Below are positions 35,319 through 42,180 of a DNA stretch of 64,000 bases, in pieces (the first letter of the stretch is position 1; each line of letters begins with the position of its first letter). The stretch is from Halopseudomonas xiamenensis (GTDB lineage: Bacteria > Pseudomonadota > Gammaproteobacteria > Pseudomonadales > Pseudomonadaceae). The position numbers and the translations under genes are program-made. The DNA lies in NCBI RefSeq assembly GCF_014219065.1, contig NZ_JACLGO010000022.1, positions 1-64,000 of the forward strand, in the 5' to 3' direction. Under the pieces are notes generated by a model, which worked only from the letters and a program-made list of their open reading frames with translations, was not told the DNA's origin and searched no databases.

Positions 35319-36395
35319 TCAACCCGCCTGCAGCTCACCGTCCTCCAGGAACACCCGGCTGTTGACCGGCCTGATCCAGGCATCACTGCCCTGCCCCAGG
35401 CCCAGCTCGCGGAAGCGGTGCTTGGTCAGCTCGGCCTGCACCACGCTTTCGCTGTTGTCGGTGCGCAGTTCCAGGCGCACGGTCGGGCCGACCACCGAGA
35501 CCAGTTCGATCTGCGCGTGCAGTGCATCGTCACGGCGGTCACCCAGCACCTCGATATCGTGCGGGCGCACATAGGCCAGAGCCCGACTGTCACGCTGGCC
35601 GGCGTATTCCGGAGCGGCCAGGCTGACACTGCCGATGCGCGCCACACCATCCTGCACCCGGGCATGGAACAGGTTGACGTTGCCCAGGAACTGGTAGACG
35701 AAGGGGTTGGCCGGATTGTCGTAGACCTGTTCCGGGCTGCCATCCTGCTCCACCTTGCCCTTGTTCATCACCACCACCCGGTCGGAGACTTCCAGCGCCT
35801 CTTCCTGGTCGTGGGTAACGAACACGCTGGTGACGTGGATTTCATCGTGCAGCCGCCTGAGCCAGCGGCGCAACTCGGCGCGCACCTTGGCATCCAGCGC
35901 ACCGAACGGCTCGTCCAGCAGCAACACCTTGGGTTCCACAGCCAGCGCCCGGGCCAGGGCGATACGCTGTCTCTGCCCGCCGGACAACTGCGACGGCAGG
36001 CGATCGGCGGTCCAGTCCAGCTGCACCATCTCCAGCAGGTGCATGACCTTCTTGCGGATCTCCGCCTTGCTTGGCCGCTGGCTGCGCGGCCGGACGGTCA
36101 GGCCGTAGGCGACGTTCTCATACACGCTCATGTGCTTGAACAACGCATAGTGCTGGAACACGAAGCCGACACCGCGATCACTGACATGCAGGTCGGTGGT
36201 GTCCTGGCCGTGAAAGCGGATACGTCCGCTGTCCGGCTGTTCCAGCCCGGCGATGATACGCAGCAGCGTGGTCTTGCCCGAGCCGGATGGCCCGAGCAGT
36301 GCGGTCAGTTCACCATCGTTGAGGGTGAGGCTGACATTGTCTACAGCGACGAAGTCGCCGAAACGCTTGTTTACCCGATCGATCTCAATGCTCAT
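35319..36395 (-). CDS. cysA: Sulfate/thiosulfate import ATP-binding protein CysA
   Basis: A 358-residue ATPase: Walker [10 protein letters not shown], signature [15 protein letters not shown], Walker [13 protein letters not shown], switch VTHDQEEAL, and a C-terminal TOBE-like regulatory domain ([10 protein letters not shown]...). [23 protein letters not shown] is the usual CysA start, so 36395 was chosen over a Met 15 codons upstream. It is the last gene of the sbp-cysTWA operon, 10 bp after cysW. Energises sulfate and thiosulfate import. Confidence 0.95.
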   Translation of the reverse strand: MSIEIDRVNKRFGDFVAVDNVSLTLNDGELTALLGPSGSGKTTLLRIIAGLEQPDSGRIRFHGQDTTDLHVSDRGVGFVFQHYALFKHMSVYENVAYGLTVRPRSQRPSKAEIRKKVMHLLEMVQLDWTADRLPSQLSGGQRQRIALARALAVEPKVLLLDEPFGALDAKVRAELRRWLRRLHDEIHVTSVFVTHDQEEALEVSDRVVVMNKGKVEQDGSPEQVYDNPANPFVYQFLGNVNLFHARVQDGVARIGSVSLAAPEYAGQRDSRALAYVRPHDIEVLGDRRDDALHAQIELVSVVGPTVRLELRTDNSESVVQAELTKHRFRELGLGQGSDAWIRPVNSRVFLEDGELQAG

Positions 36396-36405
36396 ATCAG
36401 CTCTC

Positions 36406-37296
36406 TCAATGACTGGCGATAGCTGGACGATTACGCTCATCCAGCCACTCGACGAAACTCTTGACCGCGATGGTGACCAGCGCCAGGCCGGTCAGTAGCG
36501 ACGACACAGCAAAGGCGGCGGTGAACATGTATTCGTTGTACAGCACCTCGATATGCAGCGGCATGGTGTTGGTCTCGCCGCGGATACGCCCGGACACCAC
36601 CGCCACCGCGCCGAACTCGCCCAAGGCGCGGGCGTTACACAGGATCACTCCGTAGATCAGCCCCCACTTGATATTCGGCAGGGTCACGTACCAGAAGGTC
36701 TTCCAGCCGCTGGCCCCAAGGGTCAACGAGGCTTCTTCCTCTTCCTTGCCCTGCTGCTGCATCAGCGGGATCAGCTCCCGGGCGATGAACGGCATGGTGC
36801 CGAAGGCGATCACGATGACGATACCGGGCACGGCAAAGATGATGCGCATATCGTGGGCCGCCAGCCAGGGGCCAAGCCAGCCCTGTGAGCCGAACAGGAT
36901 GACGAAGATCAGCCCCACCACCACCGGGGAGATGGCAAACGGCATGTCGATCAGCGAAATCAGGATCGGCTTGCCACGGAATTCGAACTTGGCGATGGCC
37001 CAGGCAGCGGCCACGCCGAACACCAGATTGATCGGCACCACGATCAATACCACCAGCAGCGACAGGCGAATCGCCGCCAGCGCATCCGGCTCGCTGATCG
37101 CCGCCCACCACACCTGCAGCCCCTGCTCGAAGGCGCCGTAGAGCACCACCAACAGCGGTAGCACCAGGAACAGGGCGAGGAAGGTCAGGGCCACGCCGAT
37201 CAGCGTCCAGCGTACCCAGGCTGGTTCTTCGGTGGCGCGGCGCCAGCGGGCGGCCAGTTCCGGGTTGGCCACATGGGTCAGGGTTTGCGTCGTCAT
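36406..37296 (-). CDS. cysW: Sulfate ABC transporter permease CysW
   Basis: A 296-residue permease with six helices. [33 protein letters not shown] and the EAA loop [26 protein letters not shown] are CysW features. It pairs with CysT in the membrane. Start MTTQTLTHV chosen for spacing to cysT (10 bp); an in-frame Met 16 codons upstream falls inside cysT. Confidence 0.95.
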   Translation of the reverse strand: MTTQTLTHVANPELAARWRRATEEPAWVRWTLIGVALTFLALFLVLPLLVVLYGAFEQGLQVWWAAISEPDALAAIRLSLLVVLIVVPINLVFGVAAAWAIAKFEFRGKPILISLIDMPFAISPVVVGLIFVILFGSQGWLGPWLAAHDMRIIFAVPGIVIVIAFGTMPFIARELIPLMQQQGKEEEEASLTLGASGWKTFWYVTLPNIKWGLIYGVILCNARALGEFGAVAVVSGRIRGETNTMPLHIEVLYNEYMFTAAFAVSSLLTGLALVTIAVKSFVEWLDERNRPAIASH

Positions 37297-37306
37297 GCGG
37301 TTATCC

Positions 37307-38137
37307 TCACAGGCCTCGACGTTGGGTCCACCACTGCAATCCATTGATCAGCAGCAGCAACAGGAAGGCGGCTACCAGCATTACCGTACCGATGGCGGCA
37401 GCGCCGTTGTAGTCGTACTGCTCGGCCTTGGCCACGATCAGCAGCGGGGTGATCTCGGTGCGATACGGCATGTTGCCGGAGATGAACACCACCGAGCCGT
37501 ACTCACCCACGGCGCGGGCAAAGGCCAGTGCATAGCCGGTCAGCAGCGCCGGCAACAGCGATGGCAGGATCACCCGGCGGATGGTGGTAAAACGGCTGGC
37601 GCCCAGGCTAGCGGAGGCCTCCTCGCGTTCGGCCTCCAGGTCCTCAAGCACCGGTTGTACGGTACGTACCACGAATGGCAGGCCGATATAGGTCAGCGCG
37701 ATCACCACCCCCAGTTGCGAGTAGGCGACCCGGATGCCGAACACATTCAGGTACTGCCCGACCCAGCCGGTCGAGGCATACAGGGTAACCAGCGCGATAC
37801 CCGCCACCGCGGTGGGCAGCGCGAATGGCAGATCGACCAGCGCATCGACAATCTTCTTGCCGGGAAAGCGGTAGCGCACCAGCACCCAGGCAACCAGGGC
37901 ACCGAACACCAGGTTGATGGTCGCGCCGATCAGCGAGGCACCGAAGGACAGTTTGTAGGACGCCACCACCTGCGGGTGGCTTACGGCGCTCCAGAACTCA
38001 TCCCAGCTCATCAGCGAGGTGTACAGCAGCAGCCCGCCTACCGGAATGAGAAAGATGAAGCCCAGATACAACAGGCTGAAGCCCATGGTCAGCCCGAAAC
38101 CGGGTATGACCCGTCGTTGCTTGGCGGAAAAGAACAT
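37307..38137 (-). CDS. cysT: Sulfate ABC transporter permease CysT (CysU)
   Basis: A 276-residue permease: VIPGFGLTMGFSLLYLGFIFLIP start, LVDLPFALPTAVAGIAL, the EAA loop ASLGASRFTTIRRVILPSLLPALLTG, and FARAVGEYGSVVFISGNMPYRTEI. Second gene of the operon. It is separated from sbp by 202 bp that include a terminator and a palindromic repeat, so it is expressed by read-through or from an internal promoter. Confidence 0.95.
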   Translation of the reverse strand: MFFSAKQRRVIPGFGLTMGFSLLYLGFIFLIPVGGLLLYTSLMSWDEFWSAVSHPQVVASYKLSFGASLIGATINLVFGALVAWVLVRYRFPGKKIVDALVDLPFALPTAVAGIALVTLYASTGWVGQYLNVFGIRVAYSQLGVVIALTYIGLPFVVRTVQPVLEDLEAEREEASASLGASRFTTIRRVILPSLLPALLTGYALAFARAVGEYGSVVFISGNMPYRTEITPLLIVAKAEQYDYNGAAAIGTVMLVAAFLLLLLINGLQWWTQRRGL

Positions 38138-38148
38138 GCATCACCTCG

Positions 38149-38176
38149 AAAAAAGCCCGGGCGTTGGCGCCCGGGT
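38149..38176 (-). terminator. Rho-independent terminator between sbp and cysT
   Basis: On the minus strand CCCGGGCG-CCAA-CGCCCGGG forms an 8-bp stem followed by CTTTTTT. It lies between sbp and cysT, so most sbp transcripts should stop here, keeping the binding protein in excess over the permease. Confidence 0.85.
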
Positions 38177-38205
38177 TATGTAAAAGCGCCGGTCGGTGTA
38201 CTGCA

Positions 38206-38307
38206 GCCCCCTCTCCCCCTGCCCCATTACTCGCACTGGCGTGCTCGCCCTTCGGGCCAGCCTTCGGCTGTTCTGCGCTTCGCTTGTCCCGCAAGGGGAG
38301 AGGGGGG
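38206..38307. repeat. Expanded CCCTCTCCCC repeat between sbp and cysT
   Basis: GCCCCCTCTCCCC at the left and CCCGCAAGGGGAGAGGGGGG at the right enclose an extra 60 bases (TTACTCGCACTGGCGTGCTCG...) absent from other copies. The inserted part has its own small palindromes (CCCTTCGGGCCAGCCTTCGGCT). Confidence 0.7.
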
Positions 38308-38339
38308 ATCTAGGGCTGGGCTACAGAGGTCCGGGCTGA

Positions 38340-39356
38340 TCAGCGTCTGGCGATGTTTTCCAGAATGCTGTCGAAGTGGCCACCGTCGTTGAAGTGCTCG
38401 TTCTGTGCCTTTTCCCAGCCGCCGAACACCTCGTCGATACCGAACAGTTCGACATCGACGAACTTTTCAGCGAACTCCTTGGCGATCTCCGGGTTGCTCG
38501 GGCGGTAGTAGTGCTTGGCCGCAAGACGTTGCGCGTCATCGCTGTACAGGTACTGCAGGTAGCCTTCGGCAGTCTTGCGTGTACCCTTGCGATCGACGTT
38601 CTTGTCGACCACCGTCACCGGCGGCTCGGCGAGGATGCTGACCGAGGGCACGACGATCTCGAACTGGCCCTTGCCCAACTGTTCTACCGACAGGTAAGCC
38701 TCGTTTTCCCAGGCAATGAACACGTCACCCAGACCACGCTGGACGAAGGTGTTGGTCGCACCACGGGCACCCGGGTCCAGTACCGGCACATTGGCGAAGA
38801 GCTTGCTGACGAAGTCATAGGCCTTGTCCTGGTCACCATTATTCTGCTTCAACGCATAACCCCAGGCGGCCAGGTAGTTCCAGCGTGCCCCACCGGAGGT
38901 TTTCGGGTTGGGGGTGATGACTGCCACGTCATCGCGCACCAGGTCGTCCCAGTCCCTGATGTTCTTCGGGTTGCCCTTGCGCACCAGCAGCACGATGGTC
39001 GAGGTGTAGGGCGAGCTGTTCTTGTCCAGACGGCTCTGCCAGTTTTCCGGGATCAGTTGGGCGTGCTGGCGCAGCGCGTCCACATCATAGGCCAGTGCGA
39101 GGGTCACCACATCGGCATCCAGGCCGTCGATCACCGAACGGGCCTGGGAGCCCGAGCCACCGTGCGATTGACGCACGGTAACGGTATCGCCGGTTTGCTG
39201 TTTCCAGTAGTCGCCAAACGCCCGGTTGTACTCGCGATAGAATTCGCGGGTCGGGTCATAGGACACGTTCAGCAGGGTGATATTGTCCGCCAGCACGGAG
39301 CCGGCCAGCAGAGTGGCGAGGCCACCCACCAGGGTATTGCGCAGAATTTTCTTCAT
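38340..39356 (-). CDS. sbp: Periplasmic sulfate-binding protein
   Basis: A 338-residue binding protein with a signal peptide cleaved after GSVLA (mature protein starts DNITLLNVSYDPTREFY). SHGGSGSQARSVIDGLDADVVTLALAYDVD and PKTSGGARWNYLAAWGYA are ligand-site blocks of the Sbp/CysP family. First gene of the sulfate uptake operon, preceded by the oscA-like gene. The chosen Met gives a standard signal peptide; earlier in-frame Met is 36 codons upstream. Confidence 0.95.
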   Translation of the reverse strand: MKKILRNTLVGGLATLLAGSVLADNITLLNVSYDPTREFYREYNRAFGDYWKQQTGDTVTVRQSHGGSGSQARSVIDGLDADVVTLALAYDVDALRQHAQLIPENWQSRLDKNSSPYTSTIVLLVRKGNPKNIRDWDDLVRDDVAVITPNPKTSGGARWNYLAAWGYALKQNNGDQDKAYDFVSKLFANVPVLDPGARGATNTFVQRGLGDVFIAWENEAYLSVEQLGKGQFEIVVPSVSILAEPPVTVVDKNVDRKGTRKTAEGYLQYLYSDDAQRLAAKHYYRPSNPEIAKEFAEKFVDVELFGIDEVFGGWEKAQNEHFNDGGHFDSILENIARR

Positions 39357-39574
39357 GATAAGCACTCGGTAAAAGCAATCAGGGAAGCGTTCAGGGTCGG
39401 TTTGCTTACCGACACATTCGTCCACTGGTGCTGTTACAGAGTCGGGTCTGACTGGATGCGGCAAGCCGTGTCATGGTGTTCTCCATGTTGTAGTGTCGGT
39501 TGCACACACCTCTGGTGTTCCAGTCGGCGGGTGGTTACTGAAATCGTGTTGGCACTGTCCCGTGGTCGGGTAAT

Positions 39575-39754
39575 TCAGGACGTTCGGGTTGGCGGCTGGA
39601 AGCGGATCTTTTCCTTGCGTTCGATCTGCACCACTTGGCCGTTGTGCAGGGTAATCTCCACTGCACCGAACTGAATGCTTTTCAGCGCTTCAGCAATGGC
39701 GGCCAATACCTTCTGATCGTCCACAGCCGCATGCAATTGGGTTGTTGCGGTCAT
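39575..39754 (-). CDS. oscA: OscA/YezD-family (DUF2292) small sulfur-starvation protein
   Basis: A 59-residue protein with the DUF2292 pattern: LAAIAEALKSIQFGAVEITLHNGQVVQIERKEKIRF. In Pseudomonas the oscA gene lies directly upstream of sbp and is needed for use of organosulfur compounds and for chromate resistance; mechanism unknown. The start MTATTQLHAA is preceded by GGAGCAAGACC. About 220 bp separate it from sbp with no gene between. Confidence 0.88.
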   Translation of the reverse strand: MTATTQLHAAVDDQKVLAAIAEALKSIQFGAVEITLHNGQVVQIERKEKIRFQPPTRTS

Positions 39755-39829
39755 GGTCTTGCTCCGGATCATGGATTGATACTTGCGTATCGACGGAGCA
39801 GATAGTAGACGGGAAACCGATATAGCGAA

Positions 39830-39845
39830 AAATACTATTTTGGAA
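39830..39845 (-). promoter_or_regulatory. Candidate sulfur-starvation regulator site (16-mer), copy 2
   Basis: AAATACTATTTTGGAA lies 76 bp upstream of oscA within an AT-rich block (39826-39875, also ATATATTCTTTTGGAGAATATAAAG). It matches 21110-21125 with one mismatch. Confidence 0.45.
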
Positions 39846-39967
39846 CTTATATATTCTTTTGGAGAATATAAAGTAAGACCAGCCACGGGTTATCGAGCCC
39901 CCGCTCGACGACAGCGGATCGGGCACCCATCCCCCCTGGGCGCCCGGTCACGCTGGAGCAGGCAGGC

Positions 39968-40540
39968 TCAGCCGACGGCCAACGCCTGCCAACCGGCATA
40001 CAGTCCCAGCAGCAGGAAGATCAACGCGGTGATCCGGCGAATCAGGTCCAGCGGCAGCTTGCCGGCTGCGGCATTGCCGAGAAACACCACCGGGACGTTG
40101 GCCAGCATCATACCCAGGGTGGTACCCAGCACGACCCACAGATAGGCATCGAACTGCGCAGCCAGGACCACGGTGGCGACCTGGGTCTTGTCACCCATTT
40201 CCGCCAGGAAGAAGGCCACCAGCGCCGCCATGAAGGCGCCGTAGCGGCTGATCGGCGGGGTGTTGTCATCATCGAGCTTGTCCGGCACCAGCGTCCAGGC
40301 GGCAACAGCGATAAAGCTCACCGCCAGCAGGCTGTACAACCAGGTATCGCTGAGCAACTGGCCAACCAGTTGGCCAACGGCACCGGCCAGCGCATGGTTG
40401 ACCAGCGTTGCCAGCAGGATCCCCCAGACAATCGGCCAGGGCCGACGAAAACGCACCGCCAGCAGCAGCGCCAGCAATTGGGTCTTGTCGCCGATCTCTG
40501 CCAGCGTGACTACCCCGGTTGAAACAAGTAAGGCTTCCAC
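39968..40540 (-). CDS. TMEM165/GDT1-family manganese exporter (UPF0016, MneA-like)
   Basis: A 190-residue membrane protein with two copies of the E-x-G-D-(K/R)-(T/S) motif: TLAEIGDKTQLLALLL and FLAEMGDKTQVATVVL, each starting a bundle of three helices. Homologues in Vibrio and Xanthomonas export Mn2+. The upstream yybP-ykoY riboswitch supports that role. A GTG start is used because homologues begin (M)EALLVSTG; upstream in-frame Met codons lie in the leader. It is followed by a 213-bp gap with the GCTCGACGACAGCGG repeat. Confidence 0.9.
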   Translation of the reverse strand: MEALLVSTGVVTLAEIGDKTQLLALLLAVRFRRPWPIVWGILLATLVNHALAGAVGQLVGQLLSDTWLYSLLAVSFIAVAAWTLVPDKLDDDNTPPISRYGAFMAALVAFFLAEMGDKTQVATVVLAAQFDAYLWVVLGTTLGMMLANVPVVFLGNAAAGKLPLDLIRRITALIFLLLGLYAGWQALAVG

Positions 40541-40614
40541 GGATATTCCATAAGAGGGCGGGTCGACCATTCCAATGACATACGAACACCCCCGCCCTCG
40601 GCTGGTGCGCATAT
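40541..40614 (-). promoter_or_regulatory. Putative expression platform of the Mn riboswitch
   Basis: GAGGGCGGG (40591-40599 complement) pairs with CCCGCCCTC (40554-40562 complement) as a 9-bp stem ending 13 bases before the GTG start. It can shield or expose the translation start, a usual way these riboswitches control expression. Confidence 0.55.
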
Positions 40615-40741
40615 GTCAAAGGTCTCGTCAAACCCAGTCACCCGAAGTGACGGCGGGTCGCAAACGCCACGGCCTGCGGGCCGAATATGTTGACGTTTGC
40701 CTTTGGAAGGCAGGCTTCCGGAGAGACTACTCCCCTAAGAC
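40615..40741 (-). promoter_or_regulatory. yybP-ykoY manganese riboswitch aptamer
   Basis: On the minus strand the leader begins GTCTTAGGGGAGTAG and ends GACGAGACCTTTGAC. GGGGAGTAG and GAGACC are the near-invariant parts of the yybP-ykoY aptamer, whose two loops meet to bind Mn2+; GTC..AGG pairs with CCT..GAC as P1. The downstream gene is of a known Mn-export family, as expected. Boundaries follow the P1 pairing I could draw. Confidence 0.82.
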
Positions 40742-40773
40742 GGCGGCAACTTTAGCAACTACCATCGGCCGAA

Positions 40774-41793
40774 TCAACCCGGCGCCACCGCCGAGTACAC
40801 CTTGAATCTGCTGTTCTCACGCAGCACGCGGCATTGGCCGATATGCGCCTCAATCAGCGGCGGGTACTTGAGAAAGCCATTGGCGACGATGCGCAGCTCG
40901 CCACCCGGCAACAGGTTGCGGGTCACCTCGTTGAAGAATTGCTCGGCGACACTGGTGTCATGGCGGATGCCGGTATGGAATGGCGGATTGCTCACCACCG
41001 CGGCGTAGCGGCCATGCACATCGCCCAGGCCATCGGAGGGGTAGACCTCCGCCTGCACCTGGTTGCGGCGCAGGGTCTCGCCGGCGCAATACAGCGCCAG
41101 CGCATCGACATCCACCAGTTCGAAACGGCAACCGGGATTGCGCCGCGCCAGCACCGTGGCCAGCACCCCGGCACCGCAGCCGAAGTCCAGCACCTTGCCG
41201 GTGGGCAGCGGCGCCAGTTCCTCCAGCAACAACTGGCTGCCCTCATCCAGCCGGCCATGACTGAACACCCCCGGCAGACTCAACAGTTCAACGCTCTGGT
41301 CGGGGAATTCCAGGGTGATGCTCTGCTGCCAATCCTGCAGCCGGAAAGGCGCGGCGTCGCCATGCACGACGCTGCGCCACAGCTGGCAGTGCCGCGCCGA
41401 ATCGAGCTTCTCGATGGCGCTGCCGTGGCTGGCCAGCAGCTTTTCCGCGCGGCTGATGCCGCCCTTCTTCTCCCCGACCAGATACAGCGGACACCCGGCC
41501 CGCAGCAGCGGCACCATCTGCGCCAGGGCGAACTCGGCCCGCTCGATGGCCTTGGGCATCACCAGGATGGCGCCGTCCAACCCTTCAACCTGCGGGCAGA
41601 GGTGGGAAAACCTCAGATGCCCTTGCTCCAGGTTGGCACCCAGACCCTGCTGCACGAAGTAATCCCAGGTCCAGACATGCCAGTCGGCGGGCAACTGGCG
41701 GGTCAGCCCATCCACGGGGGGATTGACCAGCAGCAGGCGTTGACCGGCGAACAGTTCGGCGCTGCGTTGAAGAATCTGGCTGGTGTTGTCCAC
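40774..41793 (-). CDS. rsmC: 16S rRNA G1207 N2-methyltransferase RsmC
   Basis: A 339-residue enzyme with a degenerate N-terminal methyltransferase domain (LLVNPPVDGLTRQL) and a catalytic C-terminal domain: SAM motif VLDFGCGAGVLATVLA, then VVSNPPFHTGIRHDTSVAEQF with the NPPF active-site motif. The two-domain layout and HTGxxxD block are RsmC-specific. It methylates G1207 of 16S rRNA in the 30S subunit. Its promoter shares the gap with the palindromic repeats to the right. Confidence 0.93.
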   Translation of the reverse strand: MDNTSQILQRSAELFAGQRLLLVNPPVDGLTRQLPADWHVWTWDYFVQQGLGANLEQGHLRFSHLCPQVEGLDGAILVMPKAIERAEFALAQMVPLLRAGCPLYLVGEKKGGISRAEKLLASHGSAIEKLDSARHCQLWRSVVHGDAAPFRLQDWQQSITLEFPDQSVELLSLPGVFSHGRLDEGSQLLLEELAPLPTGKVLDFGCGAGVLATVLARRNPGCRFELVDVDALALYCAGETLRRNQVQAEVYPSDGLGDVHGRYAAVVSNPPFHTGIRHDTSVAEQFFNEVTRNLLPGGELRIVANGFLKYPPLIEAHIGQCRVLRENSRFKVYSAVAPG

Positions 41794-42180
41794 GGGCGTA
41801 CTCCGAAGGTGAAACGGGGCTGGGCATTGTACGCGCGCCCGTCACTCTTCACACCCCCGTCATCCTTCACACACCCTCATCCTTCCCGTCTCCCGTCATC
41901 CTCAGTACACCGCATCCTTCGCTTCTCTCCGTCATCTTCGCTTCTCCCTCGTCATCCTTCGCGCAGGCGAAGGATCCAGGGTGCCGGCTGACTCGGAGTG
42001 GCCTGTGGATACTTCGCCTTCGCGAAGGATGACGAGGTGAGGCAAAGAGCAATCCCACCAGGATGACGAGGTGAGGCAAAAAGCAATCCCGCAAGGATGA
42101 CGGGTTTTGGGAGAGATGTCGGCTTAAGTGAACACCTTTACGACCTGAGCCGGGGACGCCGGGGTCAACAGGCTCCCGTA
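41794..42180. repeat. Gene-free stretch: 83-bp palindrome with echo repeats
   Basis: The 83-bp element (41951-42033) is flanked on the left by degenerate CGTCATCCTTC-type units (41855-41950, for example CCGTCATCCTTCACACACCCTC) and on the right by two units of AGGATGACGAGGTGAGGCAAA (42027-42105). No gene. Confidence 0.65.
41951..42033. repeat. 83-bp palindromic repeat, copy 2 of 3
   Basis: Arms begin GTCATCCTTCGCGCAGGCGA and end in CTTCGCGAAGGATGAC; a few mismatches have accumulated. The centre reads GGGTGCCGGCTGACTCGGAG, closer to copy 3 than to copy 1. Confidence 0.85.
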
